Source: Streptomyces spiralis (lineage in GTDB: Bacteria > Actinomycetota > Actinomycetes > Streptomycetales > Streptomycetaceae). Taken from it: a stretch of DNA of 64,000 bases. Shown here piece by piece: positions 51,964 to 59,533 of the stretch. The number at the start of each line of letters is the position of its first letter. Position 1 is the stretch's first letter. The position numbers and the translations under genes are program-made. Location: assembly GCF_014654675.1 (NCBI RefSeq), contig NZ_BNBC01000030.1:8467-72466 (forward strand), in the 5' to 3' direction. The notes below the pieces were generated by a model. The model made no database searches and was not told the origin of the DNA. It saw only the letters and a list, made by a program, of their open reading frames with translations.

Positions 51964-53295
51964 TCACCTCGAAGGGCGCACGCCCCGTGTGAGCTCGGCC
52001 AGGGAGATCGGTGAACCGAGGATCCGCTCGGCCGCGCGATGCCCTGAGCGGAGCGCGCCGTGGACAGTGGCTGGTTCGCGCCCCCAGGTCGCTTCTCCCG
52101 CAAAGTGGAGGACGCCGTCGACGGGTCCCGCCATCGCATCGTGGTCGTCGTGGGAGGAGCCGACGGCGACGTAGGAGTACGAGCCGAGGGCGAGAGGGTC
52201 GATGCCCCAGCGTGTGATCCAGTGCGCCACGGGCTCGGGGACGGAGTCGCCGTAGATCTCGCGGAGGGCGCCGAGGACCGACGAGACCACCTCTTCGTCG
52301 GTCTTCTGCTCGATCTCCCGACCCCAGGCACCGCCGGCGAAGGTCAGCAGCATCGGCCTGCCGCTCACCACGGAGACGTCGTACCAGGAATGCCAGGGGA
52401 CGCCGACCCGGCCGTGCTGCCGGATCGCGTAGACATCGTCCTGCCAGAAGCGGTCGGGAAACCGGAGGAAGACCTTGTTGAACACGCCCATTCCGAGCCG
52501 GGCGATCGGTCCCGCAACGGCGTCGGGCAGAGGTGGCCTGAACTCGATCGCTCCTGCTTTGAGCACGCCCAACGGCACCGTGACGATCACGTGGGCGGCC
52601 TCGAAGGACTCGTCCTCCGTGTCGACTCGCACCCCTGTAGCCGACCTGGTGATGGCGGTCACGGTCATTCCCGGACGCACGTCGAGGCCTCGCGCGAGAG
52701 TCCGGGGAAGCACATCGTAGCCACCCGGGAAGATCACTTCGTCGCCTTCGATGCTGTCCTCGTCGAGGGCATGAGCGGCGACCTGTTCGACCTCGGCGCC
52801 GCACTGCTCCTCCGTGCGATGCCGATAGAACGCGCGGACCCGTTCGGCGCGTTCGGGTTCCCATCCGGTCGCGGCGAGGGCGCGCTCTGCCGCGGTGGCG
52901 TAACTCTCGTCGTGGCCGGACGCCGCGGCGGTCAGCCGGAAAAGGTCATCGGCCGTGTCGACGTCGATGGTCCACTGCTGTGTCGCGTCATCGTCCAGCA
53001 GGCGCCGCGATTCGTCGTAGTCGGCGATCGGCCGCCCGCCGGCCTGGAAGCTCCCCACCGTGAACTCGCGTGTTTCCATCTCGAGCGCGGCGACAAGTCC
53101 CGTGAGCGGGTTGCCGGTGAGGCCATGGATCCATGAGGCGCCACGGTCGACGGAGAACCCTGCCGTGCGGTCCGTCCAGATCCGTCCACCGACGCGGTCT
53201 CGCGCCTCGAGCACGACCACACGTGGTCCTGCGGCGTGAAACAGTCGCGCTGCGGTGATGCCGGCGATTCCCGCGCCGACGACGATAGTGTCCAT
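51964..53295 (-). CDS. Flavin monoamine oxidase family protein, 443 aa
   Basis: The second of two adjacent ATGs (53298 and 53295) has GGAG at the better spacing. FAD dinucleotide motif TIVVGAGIAGITAARLFHAA; then VVVLEARDRVGGRIWTDR, GASWIHGLTGNPL, and VTVPLGVLKAGAIEFRPPLP. The C-terminal FAD closure is LHFAGEATWGREPATVHGAL. It oxidises amines or polyamines to aldehydes with oxygen. It lies 277 bp after the kinase-PLP fusion gene, same strand, so co-regulation is possible but a separate promoter is likely. Substrate unresolved (polyamine, or an amine from the same route). Confidence 0.9.
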   Translation of the reverse strand: MDTIVVGAGIAGITAARLFHAAGPRVVVLEARDRVGGRIWTDRTAGFSVDRGASWIHGLTGNPLTGLVAALEMETREFTVGSFQAGGRPIADYDESRRLLDDDATQQWTIDVDTADDLFRLTAAASGHDESYATAAERALAATGWEPERAERVRAFYRHRTEEQCGAEVEQVAAHALDEDSIEGDEVIFPGGYDVLPRTLARGLDVRPGMTVTAITRSATGVRVDTEDESFEAAHVIVTVPLGVLKAGAIEFRPPLPDAVAGPIARLGMGVFNKVFLRFPDRFWQDDVYAIRQHGRVGVPWHSWYDVSVVSGRPMLLTFAGGAWGREIEQKTDEEVVSSVLGALREIYGDSVPEPVAHWITRWGIDPLALGSYSYVAVGSSHDDHDAMAGPVDGVLHFAGEATWGREPATVHGALRSGHRAAERILGSPISLAELTRGVRPSR

Positions 53296-53574
53296 CATCT
53301 TCTCCAGGGCCTTGAGGTCGGATCTGCACGCCAGCAGTCGGGACGGCGTGCCGTCACCATTGCTCTGACGGCCCGTCACCGGTCGGCGCGACGCGCCTCC
53401 GCCGCCCGCGCGATCCGCCGACCGGAGCAGGAGCCGGTCGAGGCCCGGGACGCCAGGTGCCGCACGGAGGCGACCGCGATGCCCTTGCTGCGCTCGGCCG
53501 ATGCGACGCATCTCGGCGGCAGATCGGGCATCACGGCGGCGCCGAATCGCGAAGCGCCGGCTCCGAGCCGGGTG

Positions 53575-56550
53575 TCACCGGGTGTGGCCGTGGCCGAGCT
53601 GGGCGAGGGCCAGGTCGAGCATGTCGGCGAAGAAGTCCGCGGCGGTGGAGTCGATGCACAGTGGCGGCTTGATCTTCAGGATGTTGAGGTGGTCGCCGGT
53701 GGGCTGGACGATGACGCCGAGGTCGAGCATGCGGTCGCAGAGCTCGGCGGTCTCCTCCGTGGCCGGTTCCAGGGTGGTGCGATCCCTGACGAGTTCGAGG
53801 CCGAGATAGAGACCCGTGCCGTGGACGGCGCCGATGATGCCGTAGCGGTCGGCCAGTGCTTCGAGCCGGCGCTTCAGACGGCCGCCGACGCGCACCGCGT
53901 TGCCCTGGAGGTCCTCGTCACGCAGGGTGTCCAGGACGGTGAGGCCCACGACGCTGGAGACCGGGCTGCCACCGGTGGAGGAGAAGAAATAGCCCTGATC
54001 GCGGTAGCGATCGGCGACCTCCTTGGAGGTGATGACGGCACCGAGCGGGTGACCGTTGCCCATGGCCTTGGCGACGCAGACGATGTCGGGAACGACCCCC
54101 TGCTGCTCGAAGCCCCAGAACCAGTGTCCCAGACGGCCGTATCCGACCTGCACCTCGTCGGCGACGGCCAGGCCGCCGTGACGTCGAACCGCCGCGTACA
54201 CCTCGGCGAGATAGCCGTCGGGAAGTGCGACTCCTCCGGCGTTGCCGTAGAAGGTCTCGCCGATGAACGCTCCCGCCGGGCGGTCGGACGCGGCCAGGTC
54301 GTCGATCACCGCGACGGCCTCGGGCCCGTAGCGCACGGCATCAGCCCCACGGTGCCGGCCTCGGTAGGAGTTGGGCGAGTCCACCGTGTGCACCCAGCTC
54401 GGGCGGGTGGCCAGGGCGTTCGGGTTGTCCTGGAGAGAGGTGGAGACCGCGTCGGAGGCGTACGTCCAGCCGTGGTACGCCTCGCGCAGTGCCACGACGT
54501 CGTGGCGGCCGGTGGCGCCCATGGCCAGCCGAAGGCCCAGATCCACCGCCTCGGAGCCGGAGTTGACCAGGAACACCGTGTCCAATGGGTCGGGAAGGAG
54601 GCCGGCGAGGCGTTCGGTGAACTCCACCACCGAGGCATAGTGGAAGCGTGAGTTCGTATTGAGCCGTCGCAGTTGCCGGGAAACCGCCTCCTCGACCCGG
54701 GGGTGGGCGTGGCCCAACGGGGTGACGTTGTTGACGATGTCGAGGTACGAGCGGCCCTCGGTGGACAGCAGATGGTGGCGCCAACCACGCTCGATACGGG
54801 GAGGGTTGGCGTAGTAGTGCTCCTGCACGGTGGCGAACGCGGCGTCGCGCCGGTCCAGCAGGTCCCTCTCGCGCGTACGGTCGGAGCCGGCCGGGAGGCC
54901 GAGGAGCGGGGCGGGGTCGGCGGTGAGCGCGAGCCAGCCGGCGGCGTACTCGGGCCGGACCAGGCGCGGGGCAGCAGGGCCGTCGGCGGCGTGCAGCGCG
55001 ACGTGGACCGAGGCGCCGGAGCCGAGGTGGGCGATGTCCTCACCCGCCTGCACCGTCGCGCCGGTGCTGACCACGGCCTGGACCGAGGGGGTGAAGGACA
55101 GCGACAGCGCCTGCGCACCGTAGGTGAGTTCCACCCGGCCCGGCGCCGCGGCGAGGACACTCCCCGCGGCGGGCGCCTGTACCACGGCGTCCCGGCCGAG
55201 CCAGAGGTCGATTCCGGTGGGCACCGTGGCGGTGGACACCGCTGACAGCGCCGGTGTCCGAGTGAGCCGGGCATGGGCGTACCGGGTGGCGACCGCGGCC
55301 GCTCCGTCCGCGAGCGCGGTGGCCGCCAGCCGGGACTCGGTGCCGGCGTCCGTCCAGGCTCCGTCGTCCATGGAATCGCCGTCGGTGGACAGGTCGAGGA
55401 GGGTGATGTCGCCGGCGGCGAGGTCCCGCAGGAGAGGGTGCATCGGCGTGTCGGTCTGCGCGGTCCGGGAAGGCACGTCGGCCGTGGCGGTCGCGTCCCT
55501 GACGAGGTGGTTCATCACCGGCAGGGGCAGACAGGTGGCCTGCTCGAATATGCGCCATTCGCGGTCGAGGGCGGCCTTGGCGTAGGCGTTGTCCTCGTCG
55601 ACGGCGGCCTGCTGCCGCCCGCTGGCCACCAGGACGGCGGCGCGCAGGACCACGAGCGGCCACAACGCCTCCGCCTCCTCGGGGGAGAGCGGCCGAACGT
55701 CGTGGAAGGCGCGGACGGCGGGCAGCAGGTGGTGAGGCTCGATTCCGTCGTGGTGGAGCATGGAGGACAGGGACACGGCGAGTTCGCCGACCGCCCAGCT
55801 CGTGGTCACGTCACCGAAGTCGATGACCCCGTCCGGCATCGGCGGACGGGTGTCGGGACGGCGGATCAGATTGTCGTCGGTGAGGTCCAGGTGTACGGCC
55901 TGCGACGGCAGTGCGGCGGCGAGCTTCTGGACATGTGCCCAGGCCTCGGCGGTCGCACTCTGGACGGCGGTGCGGCGGTCGGGCTCGTCGATGTGCCCGG
56001 CGAGCTTGGTGACGACTCGATCGGCGTGCTGGGGGTCCCACTGGAGCACGCGGTCGAGGCCCGGGTGCCGGAAGTCGCGCAGGGCGGTGCTGACCTTTCC
56101 GACGATGGTGCCCATGGCGGCCACGGTGCCGGGGGACAGGTGCCGCGGTCCCGAGAGGGTGCCGCCGGGCAGGTAGCGCAGCAGGCGCGCGACGGCCGGA
56201 CCTCTCTCGGTGTCCACTGTTGTGCGACGCGGGGAACCGTCGGGGCGGCGCAGAACGGTGGCGATGCGCAGTTCCGGGCGGGCCGCGGCGATCAGGTCGG
56301 CCGCGGCGTCCTGAGCCTCGATCTCCACAGTGCCGAAGGCGGGGTTGGCGATCTTCAGAATCGCCGCGGGCGTCCCGTCGTCGGCGTGCAGCAGGAAGTT
56401 GGCGTCCTGCTGGCTGCCCAGCGACCGTGCGCGAGCAGTGATGCCGAGGTGTTCGGCAGCGATGAGCTCAGCCTCGGCCGGTGTCACTCGGGGTACAGGG
56501 AGGGCGTCCTCGGTGAAGAAGTCGATCGTGCGGTACTCGTCGGGGAGCAT
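53575..56550 (-). CDS. Three-domain fusion: APH-like kinase, M23/carrier-like module, class III PLP enzyme, 991 aa
   Basis: ATG 56550 follows GAGGAA. Residues 1-370 are an APH-fold kinase: ILKIANPAFG (Lys anchor), VHLDLTDDNLIRR (catalytic loop), GVIDFGDVTTSWAVGELAVS (metal Asp). Residues about 430-545 form a beta-rich M23/lipoyl-like module (GRVELTYGAQALSL; VSTGATVQAGEDIAHLGSGA). Residues about 590-985 are a class III aminotransferase fold: VNSGSEAVDLGLRLAM, ADEVQVGYG, and PLP Lys828 in CVAKAMGNGHPLG. Animal hydroxylysine kinase and the PLP ammonio-phospholyases for phosphohydroxylysine/phosphoethanolamine are the two end domains as separate proteins. Predicted: phosphorylate an amino alcohol, then eliminate phosphate and ammonia. 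Confidence 0.88.
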   Translation of the reverse strand: MLPDEYRTIDFFTEDALPVPRVTPAEAELIAAEHLGITARARSLGSQQDANFLLHADDGTPAAILKIANPAFGTVEIEAQDAAADLIAAARPELRIATVLRRPDGSPRRTTVDTERGPAVARLLRYLPGGTLSGPRHLSPGTVAAMGTIVGKVSTALRDFRHPGLDRVLQWDPQHADRVVTKLAGHIDEPDRRTAVQSATAEAWAHVQKLAAALPSQAVHLDLTDDNLIRRPDTRPPMPDGVIDFGDVTTSWAVGELAVSLSSMLHHDGIEPHHLLPAVRAFHDVRPLSPEEAEALWPLVVLRAAVLVASGRQQAAVDEDNAYAKAALDREWRIFEQATCLPLPVMNHLVRDATATADVPSRTAQTDTPMHPLLRDLAAGDITLLDLSTDGDSMDDGAWTDAGTESRLAATALADGAAAVATRYAHARLTRTPALSAVSTATVPTGIDLWLGRDAVVQAPAAGSVLAAAPGRVELTYGAQALSLSFTPSVQAVVSTGATVQAGEDIAHLGSGASVHVALHAADGPAAPRLVRPEYAAGWLALTADPAPLLGLPAGSDRTRERDLLDRRDAAFATVQEHYYANPPRIERGWRHHLLSTEGRSYLDIVNNVTPLGHAHPRVEEAVSRQLRRLNTNSRFHYASVVEFTERLAGLLPDPLDTVFLVNSGSEAVDLGLRLAMGATGRHDVVALREAYHGWTYASDAVSTSLQDNPNALATRPSWVHTVDSPNSYRGRHRGADAVRYGPEAVAVIDDLAASDRPAGAFIGETFYGNAGGVALPDGYLAEVYAAVRRHGGLAVADEVQVGYGRLGHWFWGFEQQGVVPDIVCVAKAMGNGHPLGAVITSKEVADRYRDQGYFFSSTGGSPVSSVVGLTVLDTLRDEDLQGNAVRVGGRLKRRLEALADRYGIIGAVHGTGLYLGLELVRDRTTLEPATEETAELCDRMLDLGVIVQPTGDHLNILKIKPPLCIDSTAADFFADMLDLALAQLGHGHTR

Positions 56551-56600
56551 GCGGGTTCCTCGGCTGGTTCGGGCAGACAGGGCTGGGACGCTGGGATGCC

Positions 56601-57041
56601 TCAGTCGACGTGCCACAAGAAGCGGTGCGTGTGAATCCCGAAGTAGGGGAAGTTCTCCACGGACGCGACACCCTCGACGGGCCGCACGACGTCGTTGATG
56701 AAGTCCAGAAGATCCCGAGGCTGACTGCACACCACCTCCGCGAACAGGTCGAAGCCGCCGGCCGTCAGGACCGTGTACACGACCTCGTCGTGCCGGGACA
56801 GTTCATCGGCGACCGCGCGGGGATCGCCGTCGATGCGCACGCCCAGGAGTGCCATCGCCTGCCGGCCCATGGTCATCGGGTCGGTCACTCCGACGACCTG
56901 GACCACTTTGGCGTCGATCAGCCGCTGCAGGCGGAGCCTTGCCGCCGAGGGCGACAACCCCACCTTCGGACCCAGATCGGCGTAGGGGATCCGGCCGTCG
57001 ATCTGCAGCTCCCGCAGGATGGCCCGGTCGGTGTCGTCCAT
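56601..57041 (-). CDS. Lrp/AsnC-family regulator, 146 aa
   Basis: N-terminal HTH (DRAILRELQIDGRIPYADLG, LSPSAARLRLQRLID) and C-terminal RAM ligand-binding domain (VVYTVLTAGGFDLFAEVVCS then VEGVASVENFPYFGIHTHRF). ATG 57041 has AGGAGAGAGGGG upstream. Only 50 bp separate it from the kinase-PLP fusion on the same strand, so it heads that operon and probably responds to its amino-acid substrate. Candidate dyads lie upstream at 57081-57144. Confidence 0.9.
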   Translation of the reverse strand: MDDTDRAILRELQIDGRIPYADLGPKVGLSPSAARLRLQRLIDAKVVQVVGVTDPMTMGRQAMALLGVRIDGDPRAVADELSRHDEVVYTVLTAGGFDLFAEVVCSQPRDLLDFINDVVRPVEGVASVENFPYFGIHTHRFLWHVD

Positions 57042-57110
57042 GCAGCACCCCTCTCTCCTGCGTGAACGGCAGACAGCTCGCTTGTTTCAAGAATAGTGAG
57101 GGATCCACAC

Positions 57111-57144
57111 GCTCGATTCAAGTGTCGAGACGATGGAATCGAGC
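57111..57144. promoter_or_regulatory. 9-bp inverted repeat upstream of lrp
   Basis: GCTCGATTC (57111-57119) and GAATCGAGC (57136-57144) are a perfect inverted repeat with a 16-bp spacer. A shorter CTTG-TTT-CAAG palindrome lies nearer the gene at 57081-57091. Spaced, multiple sites are expected for Lrp-type autoregulation. Confidence 0.5.
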
Positions 57145-57930
57145 GCATCGTGTGTACGGGCGCTGGTGAGCGCTTTGGAGTCCTGGCGTTTCTCGAACGT
57201 GCTCACGGCGGGTGTGATGCGTCCGCCTGGACCAGGCGCCGTGCCTGGCCGCGGCCGCGGCGAAGAGGGTGTGCAGGCCCGACGAGGGCCCAAGCCGGCT
57301 CCGGCGCCATCGCGGTCCACGACGGCGCTTCGCATCGATGAACTTGTGGCGCTGCTGTCGCCGATCACCGTGGGTGGAGCAGGTGGTTGTTACTCACTTT
57401 CGGGTGTCGGCTGCGTGGTGGGGTGGGGCGAGGAGCGGTGTTCGCGGCGGTGGTGCGGCCTGATGGGGCATCAAAGGCTGATTTCAGGCATTGATGGAGT
57501 ATGCACGCGAGAGTCCCAGAATTATGGGTGATCTGTAACATCGCTCGTGTATTGCGCGTACTTGCCGTGTCGGCGGGGAGGGTGTGGTGCACGGCCGTCC
57601 GGCCATCACCGCCATCGCGCAACCCCTGCTCACGGTCTGCGGCCGAGGGGGGTTGCGCCCACACCCGCAGGGAGAGCATGTGTGTGTTTCCGCTTTCGTG
57701 CCCGATGCCGGTGAACCGCTGAGTGCGTGTGCCGGCATACAAGAGGCAACCCGCCGGCGCGGTGAAACCTCGGCCAGGGGCCTCCGCCGACGAGCCGGAA
57801 GTGTCGGTGGCGCCTGAATCGTGCGCCGTGTCAGAAGGCCAAGAGTCCCAGCGAACCAAGCACACAGCACACTCGGCCCCAAGGGACGCGAGGCGTGCGA
57901 ACGAAGCACATGGCAGAACGGAGCGAGATC
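57145..57930. other. Gene-poor stretch between lrp and a small gene
   Basis: 786 bp. Several open frames exist on both strands, but none has an RBS plus recognisable sequence; their compositions look like shadow frames of GC-rich non-coding DNA. A local AT-rich patch (57500-57545) could be a promoter. No repeat, IS end or RNA gene was identified. Confidence 0.4.
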
Positions 57931-58191
57931 ATGCAGACCATCACCGCATCAACCGATCGAGCGTGGGAGCATGCCCCGGCGGACGACTTCCTGCTGGCGC
58001 CGCCCGACCCCGCAGACCGCATTGCCTGCCGCATCGATCCTCGCGACCTTCGGCGCCTGAACCTGTACGCGGCGCTGACCACGGCTGGAATCGCCCCCTG
58101 GCCGGGAGACCGGGAAGCGATCGAGACGCTCAGTGCACTGCCCGACAGCGTGCACGAAGCCCTGCACCACTGGCTCAGCTCCGGCAGGTGA
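57931..58191 (+). CDS. Small hypothetical protein, 86 aa
   Basis: ATG 57931 (MQTITASTDRAWEHAPADDF) has GGAGCGAG at correct spacing; an ATG 36 bases upstream in frame lacks one. The protein is acidic and soluble: LLAPPDPADRIACRIDPRDL, AALTTAGIAPWPGDREAIET and VHEALHHWLSSG. No Cys cluster, membrane segment or known domain. A perfect 15-bp hairpin 44 bp downstream supports it being an independently transcribed gene. It looks like a conserved Streptomyces orphan of unknown function. Confidence 0.6.
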   Translation: MQTITASTDRAWEHAPADDFLLAPPDPADRIACRIDPRDLRRLNLYAALTTAGIAPWPGDREAIETLSALPDSVHEALHHWLSSGR

Positions 58192-58235
58192 CACGCTTTG
58201 ACGCCGGGGCATGGCACGTCGGCGTCGAGGTGGTA

Positions 58236-58270
58236 CAGCTGTGTAAGCCGTGCCCCGGCTTACACAGCTG
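58236..58270 (+). terminator. Perfect 15-bp stem hairpin
   Basis: CAGCTGTGTAAGCCG (58236-58250) and CGGCTTACACAGCTG (58256-58270) pair without mismatch around a TGCCC loop, 44 bp past the stop of the 86-residue gene. The symmetry lets it work on both strands. Confidence 0.75.
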
Positions 58271-58373
58271 CGAGACTGGCCGTCACGATTCCGGCCCGCA
58301 GGGAGAGATGACGGGTGCTGGAGGCCGGCGCTCCGTGCCGTGGCGGTCAAACTCACTCGCGCGACCACCGTCG

Positions 58374-58400
58374 GCCCGGGGCCGGCGGTCGGCCCCGGGC
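58374..58400 (-). terminator. Hairpin terminator downstream of rpsN
   Basis: GCCCGGGGCCG (58374-58384) pairs perfectly with CGGCCCCGGGC (58390-58400) around a GCGGT loop, 89 bp after the rpsN stop on the minus strand. Confidence 0.55.
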
Positions 58401-58489
58401 TGGCCTCCGGCAGTATGCCCGTTGCCGGCTGCCATGCCGTCTCCCTCGTCGCGGGGCACCCCTGTGTGGGTGAGCGGCTCAGGGGCGGC

Positions 58490-58795
58490 TCACCAACTGC
58501 TCTTGGTGACGCCGGGGAGTTCGCCCGCGTGGGCCATTTCGCGTACGCGGATGCGGGACAGGCCGAAGGTTCGGAGGTGGCCGCGGGGGCGGCCGTCCAC
58601 GGCGTCGCGGTTGCGCAGGCGGGTGGCGCTGGCGTCGCGGGGCTGTCGGTGCAGTTCCCGCTGCGCGGCGGTGCGTTCGGCGTCGGAGGTGTCGGGGGAG
58701 GAGATGACGGCTTTCAGTTCGGCGCGGCGTGCGGCGTAGCGGGCCACGATGCGACGCCGCTGCTCGTTCTTCGCGATCTTGCTCTTCTTGGCCAT
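58490..58795 (-). CDS. rpsN: 30S ribosomal protein S14, zinc-independent paralogue
   Basis: 101 residues, MAKKSKIAKNEQRRRIVARY to GLSRIRVREMAHAGELPGVT. This is the long S14 form and contains no Cys, so it lacks the zinc ribbon CxxC...CxxC of the housekeeping short S14. The ATG shares a base with the rpmB stop (TGATG), so the two are co-translated. It replaces the zinc-binding S14 in the 30S subunit when zinc is scarce. Confidence 0.95.
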   Translation of the reverse strand: MAKKSKIAKNEQRRRIVARYAARRAELKAVISSPDTSDAERTAAQRELHRQPRDASATRLRNRDAVDGRPRGHLRTFGLSRIRVREMAHAGELPGVTKSSW

Positions 58796-59031
58796 CAGAC
58801 CTTCCCTCCCCGGGCGCGGATGCGGGCCACTGCGGCCTCGATGCCGATCGTGTCGACGGTCTTGACGGCCTTGGCGGACAAGGTGAGCCGGACGTGGCGG
58901 CCTTCGCTGGGCAGCCAGTAGCGCTTGGTCTGGATGTTGGGATCGAAGCGGCGCTTGCTGCGCCGGTGGGAGTGGGAGATGCGGTGGCCGAAGCCGGGCT
59001 GTCGGCCGGTGAGTTGGCAGTGGGCGGACAT
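58795..59031 (-). CDS. rpmB: 50S ribosomal protein L28, zinc-independent paralogue
   Basis: 78 residues from ATG 59031 with GGAGGCAAC upstream. MSAHCQLTGRQPGFGHRISH matches L28, but where the zinc form has CxxC (CDVCG) this one has CQLTG, a single Cys. SHRRSKRRFDPNIQTKRYWL continues the family pattern. First gene leftward from the probable Zur site, followed by rpsN. Confidence 0.95.
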   Translation of the reverse strand: MSAHCQLTGRQPGFGHRISHSHRRSKRRFDPNIQTKRYWLPSEGRHVRLTLSAKAVKTVDTIGIEAAVARIRARGGKV

Positions 59032-59071
59032 GTTGCCTCCTGGTGTGGGTGGCAGCACCGTAGCAGCTTAA

Positions 59072-59086
59072 TGAAAATGAAAACCA
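59072..59086. promoter_or_regulatory. Probable Zur operator between divergent ribosomal protein operons
   Basis: TGAAAATGAAAACCA lies in an AT-rich island midway between rpmB and rpmG. From memory, the Streptomyces Zur consensus is TGAAAATGATTTTCA; 11 of 15 positions agree, including the first nine. Zur bound to zinc would repress both operons; release under zinc starvation switches them on. Confidence 0.65.
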
Positions 59087-59105
59087 ATGCTGTATGGTGC
59101 TGTGC

Positions 59106-59270
59106 ATGGCCCGTAACGAACTCCGCCCGATCATCAAGCTGAGGTCCACCGCCGGTACCGGCTACACCTACGTGACCCGCAAGAACCGCCGTAACGACCC
59201 CGACCGGCTGACGCTGCGCAAGTACGACCCGGTCGCCGGCCGCCACGTCGACTTCCGTGAGGAGCGCTGA
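59106..59270 (+). CDS. rpmG: 50S ribosomal protein L33, zinc-independent paralogue
   Basis: 54 residues, MARNELRPIIKLRSTAGTGY to DPVAGRHVDFREER. It has no Cys, in contrast to the zinc form with two CxxC pairs. First gene rightward of the Zur-like site, with rpmE starting five bases after its stop. Its start is only 20 bp from the Zur-like site, so repressor binding would block the promoter directly. Confidence 0.95.
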   Translation: MARNELRPIIKLRSTAGTGYTYVTRKNRRNDPDRLTLRKYDPVAGRHVDFREER

Positions 59271-59275
59271 GAGCA

Positions 59276-59533
59276 GTGAAGCCCGGAATCCACCCCGAAT
59301 ACCGTCCGGTCGTCTTCCGTGACCGGGCCGCCGACTTCGCCTTCCTCACCCGCTCGACGGCCACCAGCGACCGCACCGTCGAGTGGGAGGACGGCAACAC
59401 CTACCCGGTCATCGATGTCGAGATCTCCTCGGCGAGCCACCCCTTCTACACCGGCACCCAGCGGGTCCTGGACACCGCGGGACGGGTCGAGCGCTTCGAG
59501 CGGCGCTACGGACACGAACGGAGCAAGCAGTGA
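59276..59533 (+). CDS. rpmE: 50S ribosomal protein L31 type B (zinc-independent)
   Basis: 85 residues from a GTG five bases after rpmG. MKPGIHPEYRPVVFRDRAAD and YPVIDVEISSASHPFYTGTQ are the type B L31 signature; no Cys is present. Type B L31 takes the place of zinc-binding L31 under zinc limitation, freeing zinc. The stop overlaps the next start (GTGA). Confidence 0.95.
   Translation: MKPGIHPEYRPVVFRDRAADFAFLTRSTATSDRTVEWEDGNTYPVIDVEISSASHPFYTGTQRVLDTAGRVERFERRYGHERSKQ

Noticed and set aside
57365..57909. Overlapping minus-strand frames of 140-166 codons in the gap before the 86-residue gene
   Set aside because: No RBS, no domain, and mutually overlapping in different frames.
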